A stretch of DNA of 64,000 bases from Segetibacter sp. (GTDB taxonomy: Bacteria; Bacteroidota; Bacteroidia; Chitinophagales; Chitinophagaceae). This document shows positions 17,531-27,413 of the stretch, one piece after another. Both the position numbers and the translations under genes were made by a program. Where the stretch lies: contig NZ_JAOQAH010000031.1 of NCBI RefSeq assembly GCF_025963695.1, positions 62,001 through 126,000 on the forward strand. The letters are read 5' to 3'. A model generated the notes under the pieces. It saw nothing but the letters and a program-made list of their open reading frames with translations. It was not told the DNA's origin and did no database searches. How positions within the stretch are numbered: the first letter of the stretch is position 1; each line of letters starts with the position of its first letter.

Positions 17531-19069
17531 ATGAGCGAGAAAATTCTTATCCTAGATTTTGGCAGCCAGTACACGCAGCTAATAGCCCGTGCTGTGCGAG
17601 AAGCAAATGTTTACTGTGAAATCATACCTTATTTTAAACCTTTTATATTTGATCCAACTATAAAAGGTATTATTCTTAGCGGCTCTCCTTTTTCCGTTAA
17701 TGAAGAAAATGCCCCTGTTGTTGATGTAAAATCTTTCAATGCACAACTACCCATTTTAGGGGTTTGTTATGGGGCTCAGTTAGCTGCTAAACAATTTGGC
17801 GGCAGGGTAGAAAAAAGCAATAAAAGAGAATATGGAAGAGCGCAACTGCAAGTGCAACAGCAGCACGACGTTTTGCTCGAGGGCATATCGAGCCGTTCAC
17901 AGGTTTGGATGAGTCACGGCGATACTATTTTGTCCCTTCCTGAAGATTTTGAGATTTTAGCCACTACCGATTCGATACCTGTTGCTGCATTTAGAAAAAA
18001 AGCTGGTGATGGCTACCCTTTACATGCGCTTCAATTTCATCCGGAAGTCTATCATTCCACAGAAGGGAAAAAGATTATTTACAACTTTTTGGTAAATGTT
18101 TGCGGCTGCGCGCAGGATTGGACGCCAGGCGCATTTGTGCACGAGGCAATTGAAAGCATTAAACAGCAGGTTGGCGACGGACAAGTTATTATGGCTTTAA
18201 GTGGTGGTGTTGATAGTACCGTTGCTGCTACCCTTATCAGCCGTGCAATCGGTGATCGATTACACGGAATTTTTGTTGATAATGGAGTGTTACGAAAAAA
18301 TGAATTCGAACAGGTACTAGAAACATACAAAGAGATTGGTTTAAATGTTAAAGGCGTAGATAGAAAACAAGTGTTTTACGACGCCCTTAAAGACAAGGTC
18401 GATCCTGAAGAAAAAAGGAAAGCAATAGGCAAATTATTTATTGATGTTTTCCAGGAGGAAGCGTCAGACATTACCAACGTCAGTTTCCTGGGACAGGGAA
18501 CGATATACCCGGATGTTATAGAAAGTGTAAGTGTGCACGGACCTTCTGCCACTATTAAATCGCATCATAATGTGGGAGGACTTCCTGAAAAAATGCACCT
18601 GAAATTAATTGAACCCCTTAAATATCTTTTTAAAGACGAGGTAAGAAAAGTAGGCATTGAACTTGACATCCCACATGACCAATTATTCCGCCATCCGTTT
18701 CCAGGGCCGGGGCTAGCTATAAGAATTATAGGTGAAGTGACTGCTGAAAAAGTTAAACTTTTGCAGGATGCAGACGACATTTATGTGAGAGCACTAAAAG
18801 AACATAAGCTCTATTCCAGTATTTGGCAGGCAGGTTCCATTTTGTTGCCAATAAAAAGTGTAGGCGTTATGGGCGATGAACGAACGTATGAGCATACACT
18901 GGCATTACGAGCTGTAACATCAGTAGACGGAATGACGGCCGACTGGGCTCATCTCCCTTACGAGTTTTTGGCCCACGTTTCAAACGAGATAATTAATAAT
19001 GTGAGAGGCATTAACAGGGTGGTCTACGACATTAGCAGTAAACCGCCCGCCACTATCGAGTGGGAATAG
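17531..19069 (+). CDS. guaA: GMP synthase (glutamine-hydrolysing)
   Basis: 512 residues from the ATG at 17531, giving [20 protein letters not shown]; a 9-codon upstream extension is not family sequence. The class I glutaminase domain has Cys79 (GVCYGAQLA), His170 and Glu172 ([10 protein letters not shown]). The ATP pyrophosphatase domain has the P-loop LSGGVDSTV at about residue 223, and the C-terminal dimerisation part has [14 protein letters not shown]. It makes GMP from XMP. All catalytic parts are intact. Confidence 0.98.
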   Translation: MSEKILILDFGSQYTQLIARAVREANVYCEIIPYFKPFIFDPTIKGIILSGSPFSVNEENAPVVDVKSFNAQLPILGVCYGAQLAAKQFGGRVEKSNKREYGRAQLQVQQQHDVLLEGISSRSQVWMSHGDTILSLPEDFEILATTDSIPVAAFRKKAGDGYPLHALQFHPEVYHSTEGKKIIYNFLVNVCGCAQDWTPGAFVHEAIESIKQQVGDGQVIMALSGGVDSTVAATLISRAIGDRLHGIFVDNGVLRKNEFEQVLETYKEIGLNVKGVDRKQVFYDALKDKVDPEEKRKAIGKLFIDVFQEEASDITNVSFLGQGTIYPDVIESVSVHGPSATIKSHHNVGGLPEKMHLKLIEPLKYLFKDEVRKVGIELDIPHDQLFRHPFPGPGLAIRIIGEVTAEKVKLLQDADDIYVRALKEHKLYSSIWQAGSILLPIKSVGVMGDERTYEHTLALRAVTSVDGMTADWAHLPYEFLAHVSNEIINNVRGINRVVYDISSKPPATIEWE

Positions 19070-19107
19070 GCACTAATTTTGCAAACCATCTGAAATTATT
19101 TTTATTA

Positions 19108-20301
19108 ATGCGCAGCTTCTATCGTTTTGTAATACTGGCTATTCCTATTTTTTGCATTGCTGTTCAATTGCACGGCCAGTATTACGATACGTCAAAACCT
19201 GTAAAAGTAGCTGTGTTTATTCCTTTATATGCAGATGATGTTTTCTCCGAAACATCTTTTCTTACCGATAAGACCAACTTGCCTAAAAACGTATTACCGG
19301 GGCTTGAGTTTTACAATGGGGTAATGATGGCAATTGACAGCTTAAATGCAGAAGGATCAAGGGCAGAGATTTCAATTTATGATATAAAGCAAAATGCCAA
19401 ATCCCTTAATACATTATTAAAATCATCTGAGTTAAATAATGTTGGTCTCATAATCGCCGCCATTACCAATACGGCCGAATTAAAGTTGTTTGCTGACCAG
19501 GCATTAATTAAAAACATACCCATTATATCTGCTACCTATCCCAATTATGTCGGAGTTAGTCAAAATCCTTTTTTAGTAGTCTTAAATTCTTCCTTCCAGG
19601 CACATCTGCAGGGGTTGTATAAGCACATGCAGCGGTATTACGGTTCTCAAAACATTATTGCTGTTACAAGAAAAGGCACATCAGAAACTTTTATAAAAAG
19701 CTACTTTACCGCTTTAAATAGGTCCCCGCGCTCCGTTCCGCTAAAGTTAAAGTGGGTCACCATAGATGATGCATACTCAAACATTAATACTTTAAAACGC
19801 AGCTTGGACAGCACAAAAAACAACGTGGTTTTTGTAGCATCTCCTCTCGAAAGTTTTGGATTAAACATTGTCGAGTCCCTCAGCCTTAATGAAAGTTACC
19901 GCACTACTGCTATTGGCATGCCCACCTGGGACAACATTAAAGAGCTTGATAAACCAAAATATCGTAACATAGAAATTGTGTTTTCTACGCCATTTTTGTA
20001 CTATTCGCAAAACCAAAGCCTCAGTTCTTTAATAAATAAAAGATATAAAGAAAGATATTACAGCCGGCCAAGCGACATGGTTTTTAAAGGCTTTGAAATG
20101 ACTTATCATTTTACCAAACTTCTTACCAAGCACAAAAACAATCTGGTAAATAATCTCTCAGACAATAGCTTTACTCTTTTTAACCACTTTATGTTACAAC
20201 CTATTCGACTTAAAAGCGCTAGCATAAAACCTGATTTTCTGGAAAACCGAAAGTTATACTTTATCAAAAAGCAGGGTGGAAACGTAAAAAGTATCATTTA
20301 A
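19108..20301 (+). CDS. Periplasmic ligand-binding-like protein (PBP1 fold)
   Basis: 397 residues from the ATG at 19108, which gives a clear signal peptide (MRSFYRFVILAIPIFCIAVQ, cleaved near LHGQ). The mature part resembles branched-chain amino-acid receptor proteins: KVAVFIPLYADD, LPGLEFYNGVMMAIDSLN and a late GFEMTYHFTKLLTKH. In Bacteroidota such proteins often lack ABC partners and may be envelope proteins. No transporter genes are adjacent, so the ligand and role are unknown. It starts 38 bases after guaA and may be read through from it. Confidence 0.7.
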   Translation: MRSFYRFVILAIPIFCIAVQLHGQYYDTSKPVKVAVFIPLYADDVFSETSFLTDKTNLPKNVLPGLEFYNGVMMAIDSLNAEGSRAEISIYDIKQNAKSLNTLLKSSELNNVGLIIAAITNTAELKLFADQALIKNIPIISATYPNYVGVSQNPFLVVLNSSFQAHLQGLYKHMQRYYGSQNIIAVTRKGTSETFIKSYFTALNRSPRSVPLKLKWVTIDDAYSNINTLKRSLDSTKNNVVFVASPLESFGLNIVESLSLNESYRTTAIGMPTWDNIKELDKPKYRNIEIVFSTPFLYYSQNQSLSSLINKRYKERYYSRPSDMVFKGFEMTYHFTKLLTKHKNNLVNNLSDNSFTLFNHFMLQPIRLKSASIKPDFLENRKLYFIKKQGGNVKSII

Positions 20302-20411
20302 GAAAGCTGTGACCGTTAGCTGAAAACAAGTTAACAAAGTGTACGATCTCCAGCCAATCTTGTTCCCTTTTCCTTCGCACCTAATGCAGGTTTGAAACAA
20401 AAGCAGTAGCC

Positions 20412-20468
20412 GTTTTGTAGCCAATAGTTGCAACCTTTAATCATCATTGTTGTGTCACTCCCTTGTAC
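20412..20468 (-). repeat. Dispersed bipartite repeat, copy 7 (T/A type)
   Basis: Minus strand: head GTACAAGGGAGTGACACAAC and tail TATTGGCTACAAAACG, with TATTGGC at 20420-20426. The head-to-tail spacing is identical to copies at 10072, 44627 and 50393. It lies in the gap before lpxB. Confidence 0.75.
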
Positions 20469-20575
20469 CGCAAATCTTTATTGAAACTTTATCGCTTTTT
20501 ATTCTCCCATACTCTACTTTATTAATGGATTTTTATTACAGTAATTTGCAACGCAAATTGTGTTAGTATAACAAA

Positions 20576-21685
20576 ATGAAATATTACATTATAGCTGGCG
20601 AAGCGAGTGGAGACCTGCACGGAAGCAACCTGATAAAGCAATTACATCGCCTCGACATAACTGCAGACGTACGGTGTTGGGGAGGGCAAATGATGGAATC
20701 AGCAGGCGCAACACTGGTGAAAGATTATAAAACGCTTGCCTTCATGGGCTTTGTCGAGGTAATCATGAATCTTAGCACTATACTAAAAAACATTAAGTTT
20801 TGTAAGCAAGACATACAATCCTTTCAACCTGATATTTTAATATTAATTGATTATCCCGGCTTCAACATCAGAATTGCGGAATGGGCGAAAAAAGAAGGAA
20901 TAAAAACAGTTTATTACATTTCTCCCCAAATATGGGCGTGGAAAGAAAACCGGGTTCATACCATTAAGAAGTATGTAGATAAAATGCTGGTAATTTTACC
21001 TTTCGAAAAAGATTTTTATAGCAAGTGGCAGTATAAAGTAGAGTATGTCGGTCACCCGCTAGTGGAAGTAATCGAAAGCTTCAGAGCTGCAAATTTGCCT
21101 TCGTCCACACACAAAATCAAAACCATTGCGCTACTTCCGGGCAGCAGAAAGCAGGAGATCAATAAAAAGTTACCTGTTATGTTAGAAGTAAGCAAAGCCT
21201 TCCCCGATTACCACTTTGTTGTAGCGAAAGCTCCCGGACAGGAAGATGCTTTTTATGAGCCTTTTTTGGCCCCTTATAAAAACGTTTCAGCTTTAGCGGG
21301 AAGAACTTACGACTTACTAAACCAGGCAACTGCTGCACTTGTAACAAGTGGTACCGCTACCTTAGAAACTGCATTGTTTGGCGTACCGCAAGTGGTCTGC
21401 TACAAAGGCAATCCCCTTTCGTACCAGATAGCAAAAAGAGTAATCAAAGTAAAATACATCTCCCTTGTTAATTTAATAATGGACAAGCCTGTAGTGAAAG
21501 AATTAATACAGCACGAAATGACAACAGAAAATTGTATTAAGGAATTGAAAGAGCTGCTGGAAAACCCTGCACGAAAACAACAGCTGCAACAGGATTATTT
21601 TAAGCTTAAAAACTTATTGTTGCAAGGCGGCAATGCCTCATCGAATGCTGCCAGCATCATTTATGAATTCGTAAAAAAGCAATAG
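20576..21685 (+). CDS. lpxB: Lipid-A-disaccharide synthase
   Basis: 369 residues, GT19 family. It joins UDP-2,3-diacylglucosamine and lipid X during lipid A synthesis, at the inner face of the inner membrane. Marks: IAGEASGDLHGSNL at the start, YYISPQIWAWKENRV, VGHPLVE, LLPGSRKQEI and SGTATLETALFGVPQVVCYK. The length is normal. The gene stands alone here, away from other lipid A genes, and shows the organism makes LPS-type lipid A. Confidence 0.96.
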   Translation: MKYYIIAGEASGDLHGSNLIKQLHRLDITADVRCWGGQMMESAGATLVKDYKTLAFMGFVEVIMNLSTILKNIKFCKQDIQSFQPDILILIDYPGFNIRIAEWAKKEGIKTVYYISPQIWAWKENRVHTIKKYVDKMLVILPFEKDFYSKWQYKVEYVGHPLVEVIESFRAANLPSSTHKIKTIALLPGSRKQEINKKLPVMLEVSKAFPDYHFVVAKAPGQEDAFYEPFLAPYKNVSALAGRTYDLLNQATAALVTSGTATLETALFGVPQVVCYKGNPLSYQIAKRVIKVKYISLVNLIMDKPVVKELIQHEMTTENCIKELKELLENPARKQQLQQDYFKLKNLLLQGGNASSNAASIIYEFVKKQ

Positions 21686-21773
21686 CGCGTTGTCCCTGTT
21701 TTTACAAATGATCAAACGGATCCAACAGTGGCGCCCAAAAACAATAACTTAAGGAGGAATGGCAATTTTAAAC

Positions 21774-21808
21774 AAAAAAAATGGCCTCTCCGTGGAAACG
21801 GAGCGGCC
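21774..21808 (-). terminator. Intrinsic terminator, minus strand, without a minus-strand gene
   Basis: Stem CTCCGT/ACGGAG with loop GGAA, extended by GGCC/GGCC after one mismatch, then eight T on the minus strand. The plus side has no T-run, so it serves minus-strand transcription; both flanking genes are on the plus strand. Confidence 0.65.
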
Positions 21809-21913
21809 TCTAACGATTGCTTGCCATATGAAAATCTTCGAATACTTTATATTTGCGCTGACTGCTACAGCTTAGTTTCTCAACAAGAAGAAAAGTGCTT
21901 TTCTCTTTGTTTC
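21774..21913 (-). ncRNA. Candidate small RNA
   Basis: A promoter-like TACATTTG box (21919-21926) and the terminator above bracket about 140 bases on the minus strand. The predicted RNA contains a local hairpin AGAAAAGCACTTTTCT and ends in the terminator stem. It has no coding capacity beyond a five-codon frame. No -33 TTG stands at the ideal distance, and I do not recognise a known RNA family. Confidence 0.35.
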
Positions 21914-22037
21914 TGATACAAATGTAGGTCGTGTTATTAAAGCTAATAAAACATCTTCGACGTTGTTTTATTATGACAAGAGGGTTAATAAAAGTGTTAA
22001 AACCCTTGCCAGCATGCTGTTTCACTATAATTATTAA

Positions 22038-23624
22038 ATGATGTCCAACCGATATTCTGATACTTTATTTCAACTCATACACTCACTTGAAAAGGCCGAA
22101 AAAAGAAATTTCAAGCTTTATATAAAAAGAAGTTCTGCCAAAGAAGACCTGAAAATTATTCAGTTATTCGATGCGATGGACAAACTGAATGAGTATGATG
22201 AGAAATTGCTTTTAAAGAAACTGCCTTCGATAGAGAAGCCGCAATTATCTAATTTAAAAACACATTTATACAAACAGGTTCTTGCAAGCTTACGCCTGTT
22301 AAAAACCAGTGAAAATATTGACTTGCAATTGCATGAGCAATTGGATTACGCGCGAATTTTATATAACAAAGGATTGTACTTGCAAAGCCTGAAAATTTTA
22401 GAGCGCATAAAAGAACTGGCACGCTCCTATAACCAGGATAGCTTCTTAATACAGGTCATTTCGTTAGAGAAAAAGATAGAGACGCTGCATATAACACGTA
22501 GTATGCAAGATCGTGCAGACAGGCTGACTGCTGAAGCAAATGAAATAAACGACAGAAGAAGAATAATTACGCAACTTTCTAACCTTGCATTACAACTGTA
22601 CAGTTGGTACATAAAAAACGGCCATGCAAGAAATAAAGAAGATGAAACCGGGGTAAGAAAGTTTTTTATCGACAACCTTCCCCCCGATGCCCATAAGCTC
22701 ACCGGCTTTTACGAGAAGCTGTACCTGTGTCAGAGCTACTGCTGGTACGCTTTCATTCGACAGGACTTTTTAATGTATTATCGCTATACCCAAAAGTGGG
22801 TAGATCTTTTTAATGAGCAGGATTTTATGATTAGTGTAGAAACAGGTCATTTCATAAAAGGAATGCATAACCTGCTAAACGCACATTTCGACCTGCGCAA
22901 TTTTAAAAAGTTTGAAGTCGTGTTACAGGAGTTCGAGAAATTTGCTGCTTCAGATGCCACCATGCACCACGACAATTTTCGCACACAAACTTTTGTTTAC
23001 ATCTACAGCTCTAAACTCAACCAACATTTTATGCTCGGCACGTTTAAAGAAGGCTTGTCGCTGGTTCCGTATATAGAAGAAAAACTGCAAGAGTATTCAT
23101 TGTTCATCGATCCTCATCGCGTGCTGGTATTTAATTATAAAATTGCTACCCTGTATTTTGGTAACGGCGATTACAGCACCTCTATCGATTACCTGCAAAA
23201 AATAATAAACACCAATGCCGACTTGAGAAACGACTTACAATGTTATGCGCGCCTTGTACACCTGATGGCTCACTTCGAATTGGGAAACTTTGACATCATC
23301 GAATACCTCATAAAATCAGTCGTGCGTTTTATGGCTAAAATGCAAAACCTGACAGTGATTGAAGAGGAGATGTTTAAATTTTTACGAAGCACTTTTCACA
23401 TATCCCGAAAAAAATTACAACCAGAGTTTGTAAAATTTCTTGATAAAATAAAACAGTATGAAAAAAGCCGTTTCGAAACGCGGTCCTTCGCCTACCTCGA
23501 TATTATCTCGTGGGTAGAAAGTAAAGTATATGGAAAAACTATGAGTGAAATAATAAAAGAAAAGCACGTAAGCAACCGAAGAAAATCAGAACAAAAAACA
23601 AATATGGTTGCTATGGATGTGTAA
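22038..23624 (+). CDS. Helical (TPR-like) protein of unknown function
   Basis: 528 residues, apparently all helical, without signal peptide or membrane segment. Repeated amphipathic helix pairs (for example LYNKGLYLQSLKILERIKEL, and later GNGDYSTSIDYLQKIINTN) suggest a solenoid of TPR-like repeats, mainly in residues 100-430. The N-terminus (LFQLIHSLEKAEKRNFKLYI) and the basic tail (SNRRKSEQKTN) are non-repeat. I do not recognise a named family; I expect a lineage-specific scaffold protein. It has two adjacent ATG codons (22038, 22041). Confidence 0.75.
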   Translation: MMSNRYSDTLFQLIHSLEKAEKRNFKLYIKRSSAKEDLKIIQLFDAMDKLNEYDEKLLLKKLPSIEKPQLSNLKTHLYKQVLASLRLLKTSENIDLQLHEQLDYARILYNKGLYLQSLKILERIKELARSYNQDSFLIQVISLEKKIETLHITRSMQDRADRLTAEANEINDRRRIITQLSNLALQLYSWYIKNGHARNKEDETGVRKFFIDNLPPDAHKLTGFYEKLYLCQSYCWYAFIRQDFLMYYRYTQKWVDLFNEQDFMISVETGHFIKGMHNLLNAHFDLRNFKKFEVVLQEFEKFAASDATMHHDNFRTQTFVYIYSSKLNQHFMLGTFKEGLSLVPYIEEKLQEYSLFIDPHRVLVFNYKIATLYFGNGDYSTSIDYLQKIINTNADLRNDLQCYARLVHLMAHFELGNFDIIEYLIKSVVRFMAKMQNLTVIEEEMFKFLRSTFHISRKKLQPEFVKFLDKIKQYEKSRFETRSFAYLDIISWVESKVYGKTMSEIIKEKHVSNRRKSEQKTNMVAMDV

Positions 23625-23670
23625 GCCTTACTTTCCGCTCCCCTTGCTTAATCCTTTAATTAATTTTAAT

Positions 23671-23720
23671 GTTTTACCAGCTTTAGAACAGGAAGGAGAC
23701 ATCGTTGCGACGCTCCATTC
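23671..23720 (-). repeat. Dispersed bipartite repeat, copy 8 (GCGTCGC head)
   Basis: Minus strand: GGAGCGTCGCAACGATG, then a GCTGGTAAAAC tail near 23671-23681. The head matches copy 3 (3892-3940) at 13 consecutive bases. Confidence 0.5.
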
Positions 23721-23810
23721 GCCAATAATAACTCTATTGAAAATCCTCATCGCTAATAACTTGCACATTTATAACAGCACCAGTGATGAAGATTTTTAAT
23801 CCCCGTCGCA

Positions 23811-25295
23811 TTATCGTTCTAATTTAAAACCAGGTTCCAGTGCAGGACGCCTGTTTGTGTTGGCTACTTTCCACCCTGTCCGATACATCCAGTCTCCCAT
23901 TTTTTTCAGCTTAGAATAGTCTATTCTTTCTGCTTTATCCATAGGAGTATGATAATCTGAATGCAAAAGTGTAGTAAAAAAGACAGCAGGATAACCGGCA
24001 CGGGCATAAGGTAAATGATCGCTTCTAAAATACCAGCCTTCAACATGAGTAGGTTTATCCCAAAGCGTATCTAACTTAAATTTGGGACCTTCATTATTTG
24101 ACTGCATTGCCATTGCCACCAATTCACTTGAGTTTTTATGAGGCGGGTAAGCCCCCAGCAACGCCGCGCTGTCAGGATTGTTTCTCCCAATCATATCGCC
24201 ATTGAGTACAGCTACTACAGATGTTTTCGGAACAGTGGGGTGTGCAGCATACCATTTTGAACCTAACAATCCACGCTCTTCAGCGCCATGCCATACAAAC
24301 AAAGCCGAACGCTTTCCTGGATTCGATTTAAATGCCCGCGCAATTGCAAGTAAGGCCACACTTACACTCGCATTATCATCGGCACCATTATAAATAGAAT
24401 CTGTGCCATAAGGTAGTCTTACGCCATCATGGTCCTGGTGTCCACTAAACAACACATATTCCTTTGACAGTTCCTTATCAGTGCCTTCAATTTTTCCAAT
24501 AATATTTACCGAAGGGTATTCAAAATGCTCAACATTAATAGTAGCATTTAACATTGCTCCATCATTTTTAAACAAGTTTATATTACTCCCATGCAGCCAG
24601 AAGACGGGAATATTGGAAGCTGCAACCGCGTTTGGCCCGCCTTCAATATCATACAGTCCCCTTTGCATCGCAGGTACCACCTGGTTCCAGCTTTGTTCAC
24701 CAAGAGGGTCGGCAATAAAAATAATGGCCACCGCTCCACGATTGATTAAGTCGGCTCTGAATTTATTTAAAACATAGCCCATATATCTCCTTTCCCACAG
24801 AGACACATCAAGATGAAGTCCTTCCTGCGAAGCTTGAATAGCAACTGCTTTACCTTTTACATCTGCTTTAGCCAGGTCTGCTTTTGACCCCTTCCCTATA
24901 AAGACAACCGGTGCTGAAACTTTTGCAGGAGTAGTGATTGCCACCAATACATCGCTCCATAACTGTAAAGATGTATTGCCGATACTGACACTGGAGTTAG
25001 TTGCAATACGATTGCGCTGTAGAGAAAAGAATTGAAAATAAGTACCATCCTCTCCCGCCGGTTGTAACCCCGCAGATCTTAATTTATCTGCCCACCACAT
25101 CGACACTTTCAGTTCATCCAAAGTTCCTGCTTCTCTTCCTGCAAAATGATCACTCGCCATTTCATACAGGTCTCTTTTCAAATCGGCTTCTTTAATAGCA
25201 GACAATGCCGGGGGTATAGAAGCACTTTTATTGCTTTGGGCATAGCTTGTCGTATAAACCATAATGAAGGCAAGGGCTAATACTGTTACTTTCAT
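23811..25295 (-). CDS. Secreted M28 family aminopeptidase with PA domain
   Basis: 494 residues with a signal peptide (MKVTVLALAFIMVYTTSYAQ, cleaved after about residue 20). A protease-associated domain lies at about 120-250. The zinc peptidase domain shows all ligands and catalytic residues: His286 and Asp288 (SGHQDHDG), Asp306/307 (NGADDNAS), the Glu pair 339/340 (WHGAEERG), Asp367 (NGDMIGR) and a late His in SDYHTPMD. It likely degrades peptides in the periplasm or outside. The gene stands alone, with a -7-like box before it. Confidence 0.93.
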   Translation of the reverse strand: MKVTVLALAFIMVYTTSYAQSNKSASIPPALSAIKEADLKRDLYEMASDHFAGREAGTLDELKVSMWWADKLRSAGLQPAGEDGTYFQFFSLQRNRIATNSSVSIGNTSLQLWSDVLVAITTPAKVSAPVVFIGKGSKADLAKADVKGKAVAIQASQEGLHLDVSLWERRYMGYVLNKFRADLINRGAVAIIFIADPLGEQSWNQVVPAMQRGLYDIEGGPNAVAASNIPVFWLHGSNINLFKNDGAMLNATINVEHFEYPSVNIIGKIEGTDKELSKEYVLFSGHQDHDGVRLPYGTDSIYNGADDNASVSVALLAIARAFKSNPGKRSALFVWHGAEERGLLGSKWYAAHPTVPKTSVVAVLNGDMIGRNNPDSAALLGAYPPHKNSSELVAMAMQSNNEGPKFKLDTLWDKPTHVEGWYFRSDHLPYARAGYPAVFFTTLLHSDYHTPMDKAERIDYSKLKKMGDWMYRTGWKVANTNRRPALEPGFKLER

Positions 25296-25323
25296 GTGAG
25301 GAGATTATAATTTGATATCAAAC

Positions 25324-25331
25324 CAAAGATA
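25324..25331 (-). promoter_or_regulatory. Candidate -7 box of the M28 peptidase gene
   Basis: TATCTTTG on the minus strand, an exact TAnnTTTG match, 28 bases before the start codon. A TTG at the ideal -33 distance is not evident. Confidence 0.4.
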
Positions 25332-25508
25332 AAAGAGTAATGGATTGTTCGTAAATATGCTTTTTTCATCCTCATGCTATTCATCGGTGCAAATAACATA
25401 TTTCTTCCTGCTAATAGGAGTTAGCAAAAGCAAGACACTGTCATATTTTTTATTCGAGGCTATAAACCGGAACTCTTAAAAAACCGTAGATAGCTAAAAA
25501 TCAGTGTT

Positions 25509-27020
25509 ATGAATACTAAAATTCTATTTCTTTTAAAGTCCATTGCTTTAATGTACCTGTCTACATCGTTGTTGGCAGGGTGTAAAAAAGAAGATGATAT
25601 GCCTGAGAAACCAAACGTTTTATTTTATGTGTTATCCGACAATAATCAACTGCTTCAATTTAATGCAAAAAATGCTACTACGGCAATAAGCACCGCAACC
25701 ATTACAGGACTACAGAGTGGAGAAAAGTTACTGAGTATTGATTTCCGCCCCGCTACCGGGCAATTGTACGGCCTGGGAAGTACAAGCCGCCTGTATGTTC
25801 TTAATACCAGCGGTGCGGCTCGTGCCATTGGAAGCGCTCCTTTTACACCAGCTATTGCCGGCACATCAGCAACTATAGACTTTAACCCAACTGTTGACCG
25901 TATTAGACTTATTAGTTCAAGCGGACAAAACCTTCGATTAAACCCCGAAACAGGAACAGTTGCAGCTACCGACGCTCCGATTAATGGTGTTGCCAATGCT
26001 GTTATAACTGAGGTCGCCTACACTAATAACACTGCAGGAGCTGCTGCCACAGTACTATTTAATCTTGATGCTACTACTGATAAATTGTATAAGCAAGACC
26101 CTCCTAATGATGGCAAACTCGTAGAAGCAGGAAGTTTAAACGTAGATTTTACAGGAACAGCCGGCTTTGATATTGCGGCCGGCACTAACACTGCTTTGGC
26201 TGCTTTATCGGTCAATAACACAACAGGTCTCTATGCTATTAACCTTGACAATGGGAGCACAACATCTTATAATAATCTTCCGGCTAACCTTAAAGTTGTT
26301 GGCCTGGCCATTCCCACACAGCCCGTTGCTTATTCTATAGATGCAGATAATAACCTGCTCATATTTAATCCATTTTCAACAACCCAACAGCCAGTTTCAA
26401 AAGGTGTAACGGGGATACAAAACGGAGAAAAAATAGTGGGTATAGATATGAGACCGATTAACGGACAGTTGTACGGCCTTGGAAATACGGGTCGTTTGTA
26501 TACATTTAATGTTTCCTCAGGCGCAGCATCTGTTGTTGGCGCTATTCCCCTGGTTTTAACAGGTACTGATTTTGGATTTGACTTTAATCCAACTGTTGAT
26601 AGAATAAGAATAGTTAGTAATACCGGTCTAAATCTTAGGGCTAATCCTAACGACGGCACACTTTCAGCAGCAGACCTCACTTTAAGTCCTGGCACACCTG
26701 CAGTAACAGCCGTCGCATATACAAACAGTTTCGCCGGAGCTACGTCAACTACCTTATTTGATATCGACACTAACACTGACCGGCTTTACAGACAAGACCC
26801 GCCTAACAACGGCGTGCTCGTTGATTTAGGTCCGATAGGTATTAATGCAACCACTGTTAATGGCTTTGATATTGGCGGCACAAGCGGCATAGCATTCGCC
26901 ATCTTTACAGTCGGTTCTTCTGCTGGTATTTACACCATCAACCTGCAAACAGGAACGGCTACTAAAACTGCTGATTTTCCTAAATCTGTTATGGCAATGG
27001 CTGTAGGATTGGGATTTTAA
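25509..27020 (+). CDS. DUF4394 lipoprotein with two repeats of the domain
   Basis: 503 residues. The N-terminus is a lipoprotein signal with lipobox LLAGC (Cys near residue 25). Two DUF4394 halves follow, about 35-270 and 275-503. They are clearly a tandem duplication: each has an (I/V)-x-ID-x-RP-x-x-GQLYGLG strand, then DFNPTVDRIR, NLR-x-NP and a late RQDPPN or KQDPPN. The domain is probably a beta-propeller. The function is not known; it is an envelope or secreted protein. A strong terminator follows at 27075. Confidence 0.9.
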   Translation: MNTKILFLLKSIALMYLSTSLLAGCKKEDDMPEKPNVLFYVLSDNNQLLQFNAKNATTAISTATITGLQSGEKLLSIDFRPATGQLYGLGSTSRLYVLNTSGAARAIGSAPFTPAIAGTSATIDFNPTVDRIRLISSSGQNLRLNPETGTVAATDAPINGVANAVITEVAYTNNTAGAAATVLFNLDATTDKLYKQDPPNDGKLVEAGSLNVDFTGTAGFDIAAGTNTALAALSVNNTTGLYAINLDNGSTTSYNNLPANLKVVGLAIPTQPVAYSIDADNNLLIFNPFSTTQQPVSKGVTGIQNGEKIVGIDMRPINGQLYGLGNTGRLYTFNVSSGAASVVGAIPLVLTGTDFGFDFNPTVDRIRIVSNTGLNLRANPNDGTLSAADLTLSPGTPAVTAVAYTNSFAGATSTTLFDIDTNTDRLYRQDPPNNGVLVDLGPIGINATTVNGFDIGGTSGIAFAIFTVGSSAGIYTINLQTGTATKTADFPKSVMAMAVGLGF

Positions 27021-27074
27021 TTACTGTTAGGATTTGAATATTAAACAGCAGGTTCCATTTTTCAACCAGTGTAT

Positions 27075-27118
27075 AACAAAGAGGGTGGTTTGCTTTAAAG
27101 CAAGCCACCCTCTTTGTT
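27075..27118 (+). terminator. Strong bidirectional terminator
   Basis: AACAAAGAGGGTGG pairs with CCACCCTCTTTGTT and the stem continues through TTGC/GCAA around a TTTAAA loop, with a single mismatch. It lies 54 bases past the DUF4394 stop and carries A- and T-rich ends on both sides. Confidence 0.85.
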
Positions 27119-27141
27119 TGAAGGTATAAATTTGGAAGATG

Positions 27142-27181
27142 TGCCGGAAAGTGAAGAAGTGCTTTTCCGGCAATACTTCAC
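27142..27181 (+). other. Two competing hairpins upstream of the methyltransferase gene
   Basis: TGCCGGAAA (27142-27150) pairs perfectly with TTTCCGGCA (27164-27172). GTGAAG inside its loop (27151-27156) can pair with CTTCAC just outside (27176-27181). The two helices exclude each other unless a pseudoknot forms. No T-run follows. Confidence 0.4.
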
Positions 27182-27413
27182 CCCGATGTCATCACTGCTC
27201 GATAGTCTTTGTTTGATATATTTAATTATCTATGTTGATACGAATAGTGTAAAAACCTGCTGACATAACAATGAGCTTAACGGTGGTAAGATTAGAAAGT
27301 ATTTGAAGTTCTGCTCCCAGATCAGCGTTTATAGGTAAGCGGCATTTGCAAGGGTTAAAATATTAGTATATTTTACTTTGTAACTGATACCTTTTAATAT
27401 TCAATCACTAGAA

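Larger units (their letters stand above)
21686..22037. other. 352-base gap with minus-strand transcription signals
   Basis: No convincing protein gene. It contains a hairpin followed by a T-run on the minus strand (21774-21808), a TACATTTG box on the minus strand (21919-21926) and a TATATTTG box on the plus strand (21848-21855), the last possibly serving the gene at 22038. Confidence 0.5.
27021..27413. other. 393-base gap: terminator, then structured element
   Basis: Holds a near-perfect bidirectional terminator (27075-27118) and, after it, an element with two alternative pairings (27142-27181). The remaining ~230 bases before the methyltransferase start show nothing I can name. Confidence 0.6.

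Noticed and set aside
21810..22025. 71-codon minus-strand frame after lpxB
   Set aside because: Residue pattern is not protein-like, it crosses the -7-like box, and its end is in the terminator stem; a short non-coding RNA explains the signals better.
27142..27181. H-type pseudoknot
   Set aside because: With a nine-pair first stem the third loop would have only three bases to cross it, and the first loop none, so simultaneous formation is unlikely; kept as alternative hairpins.
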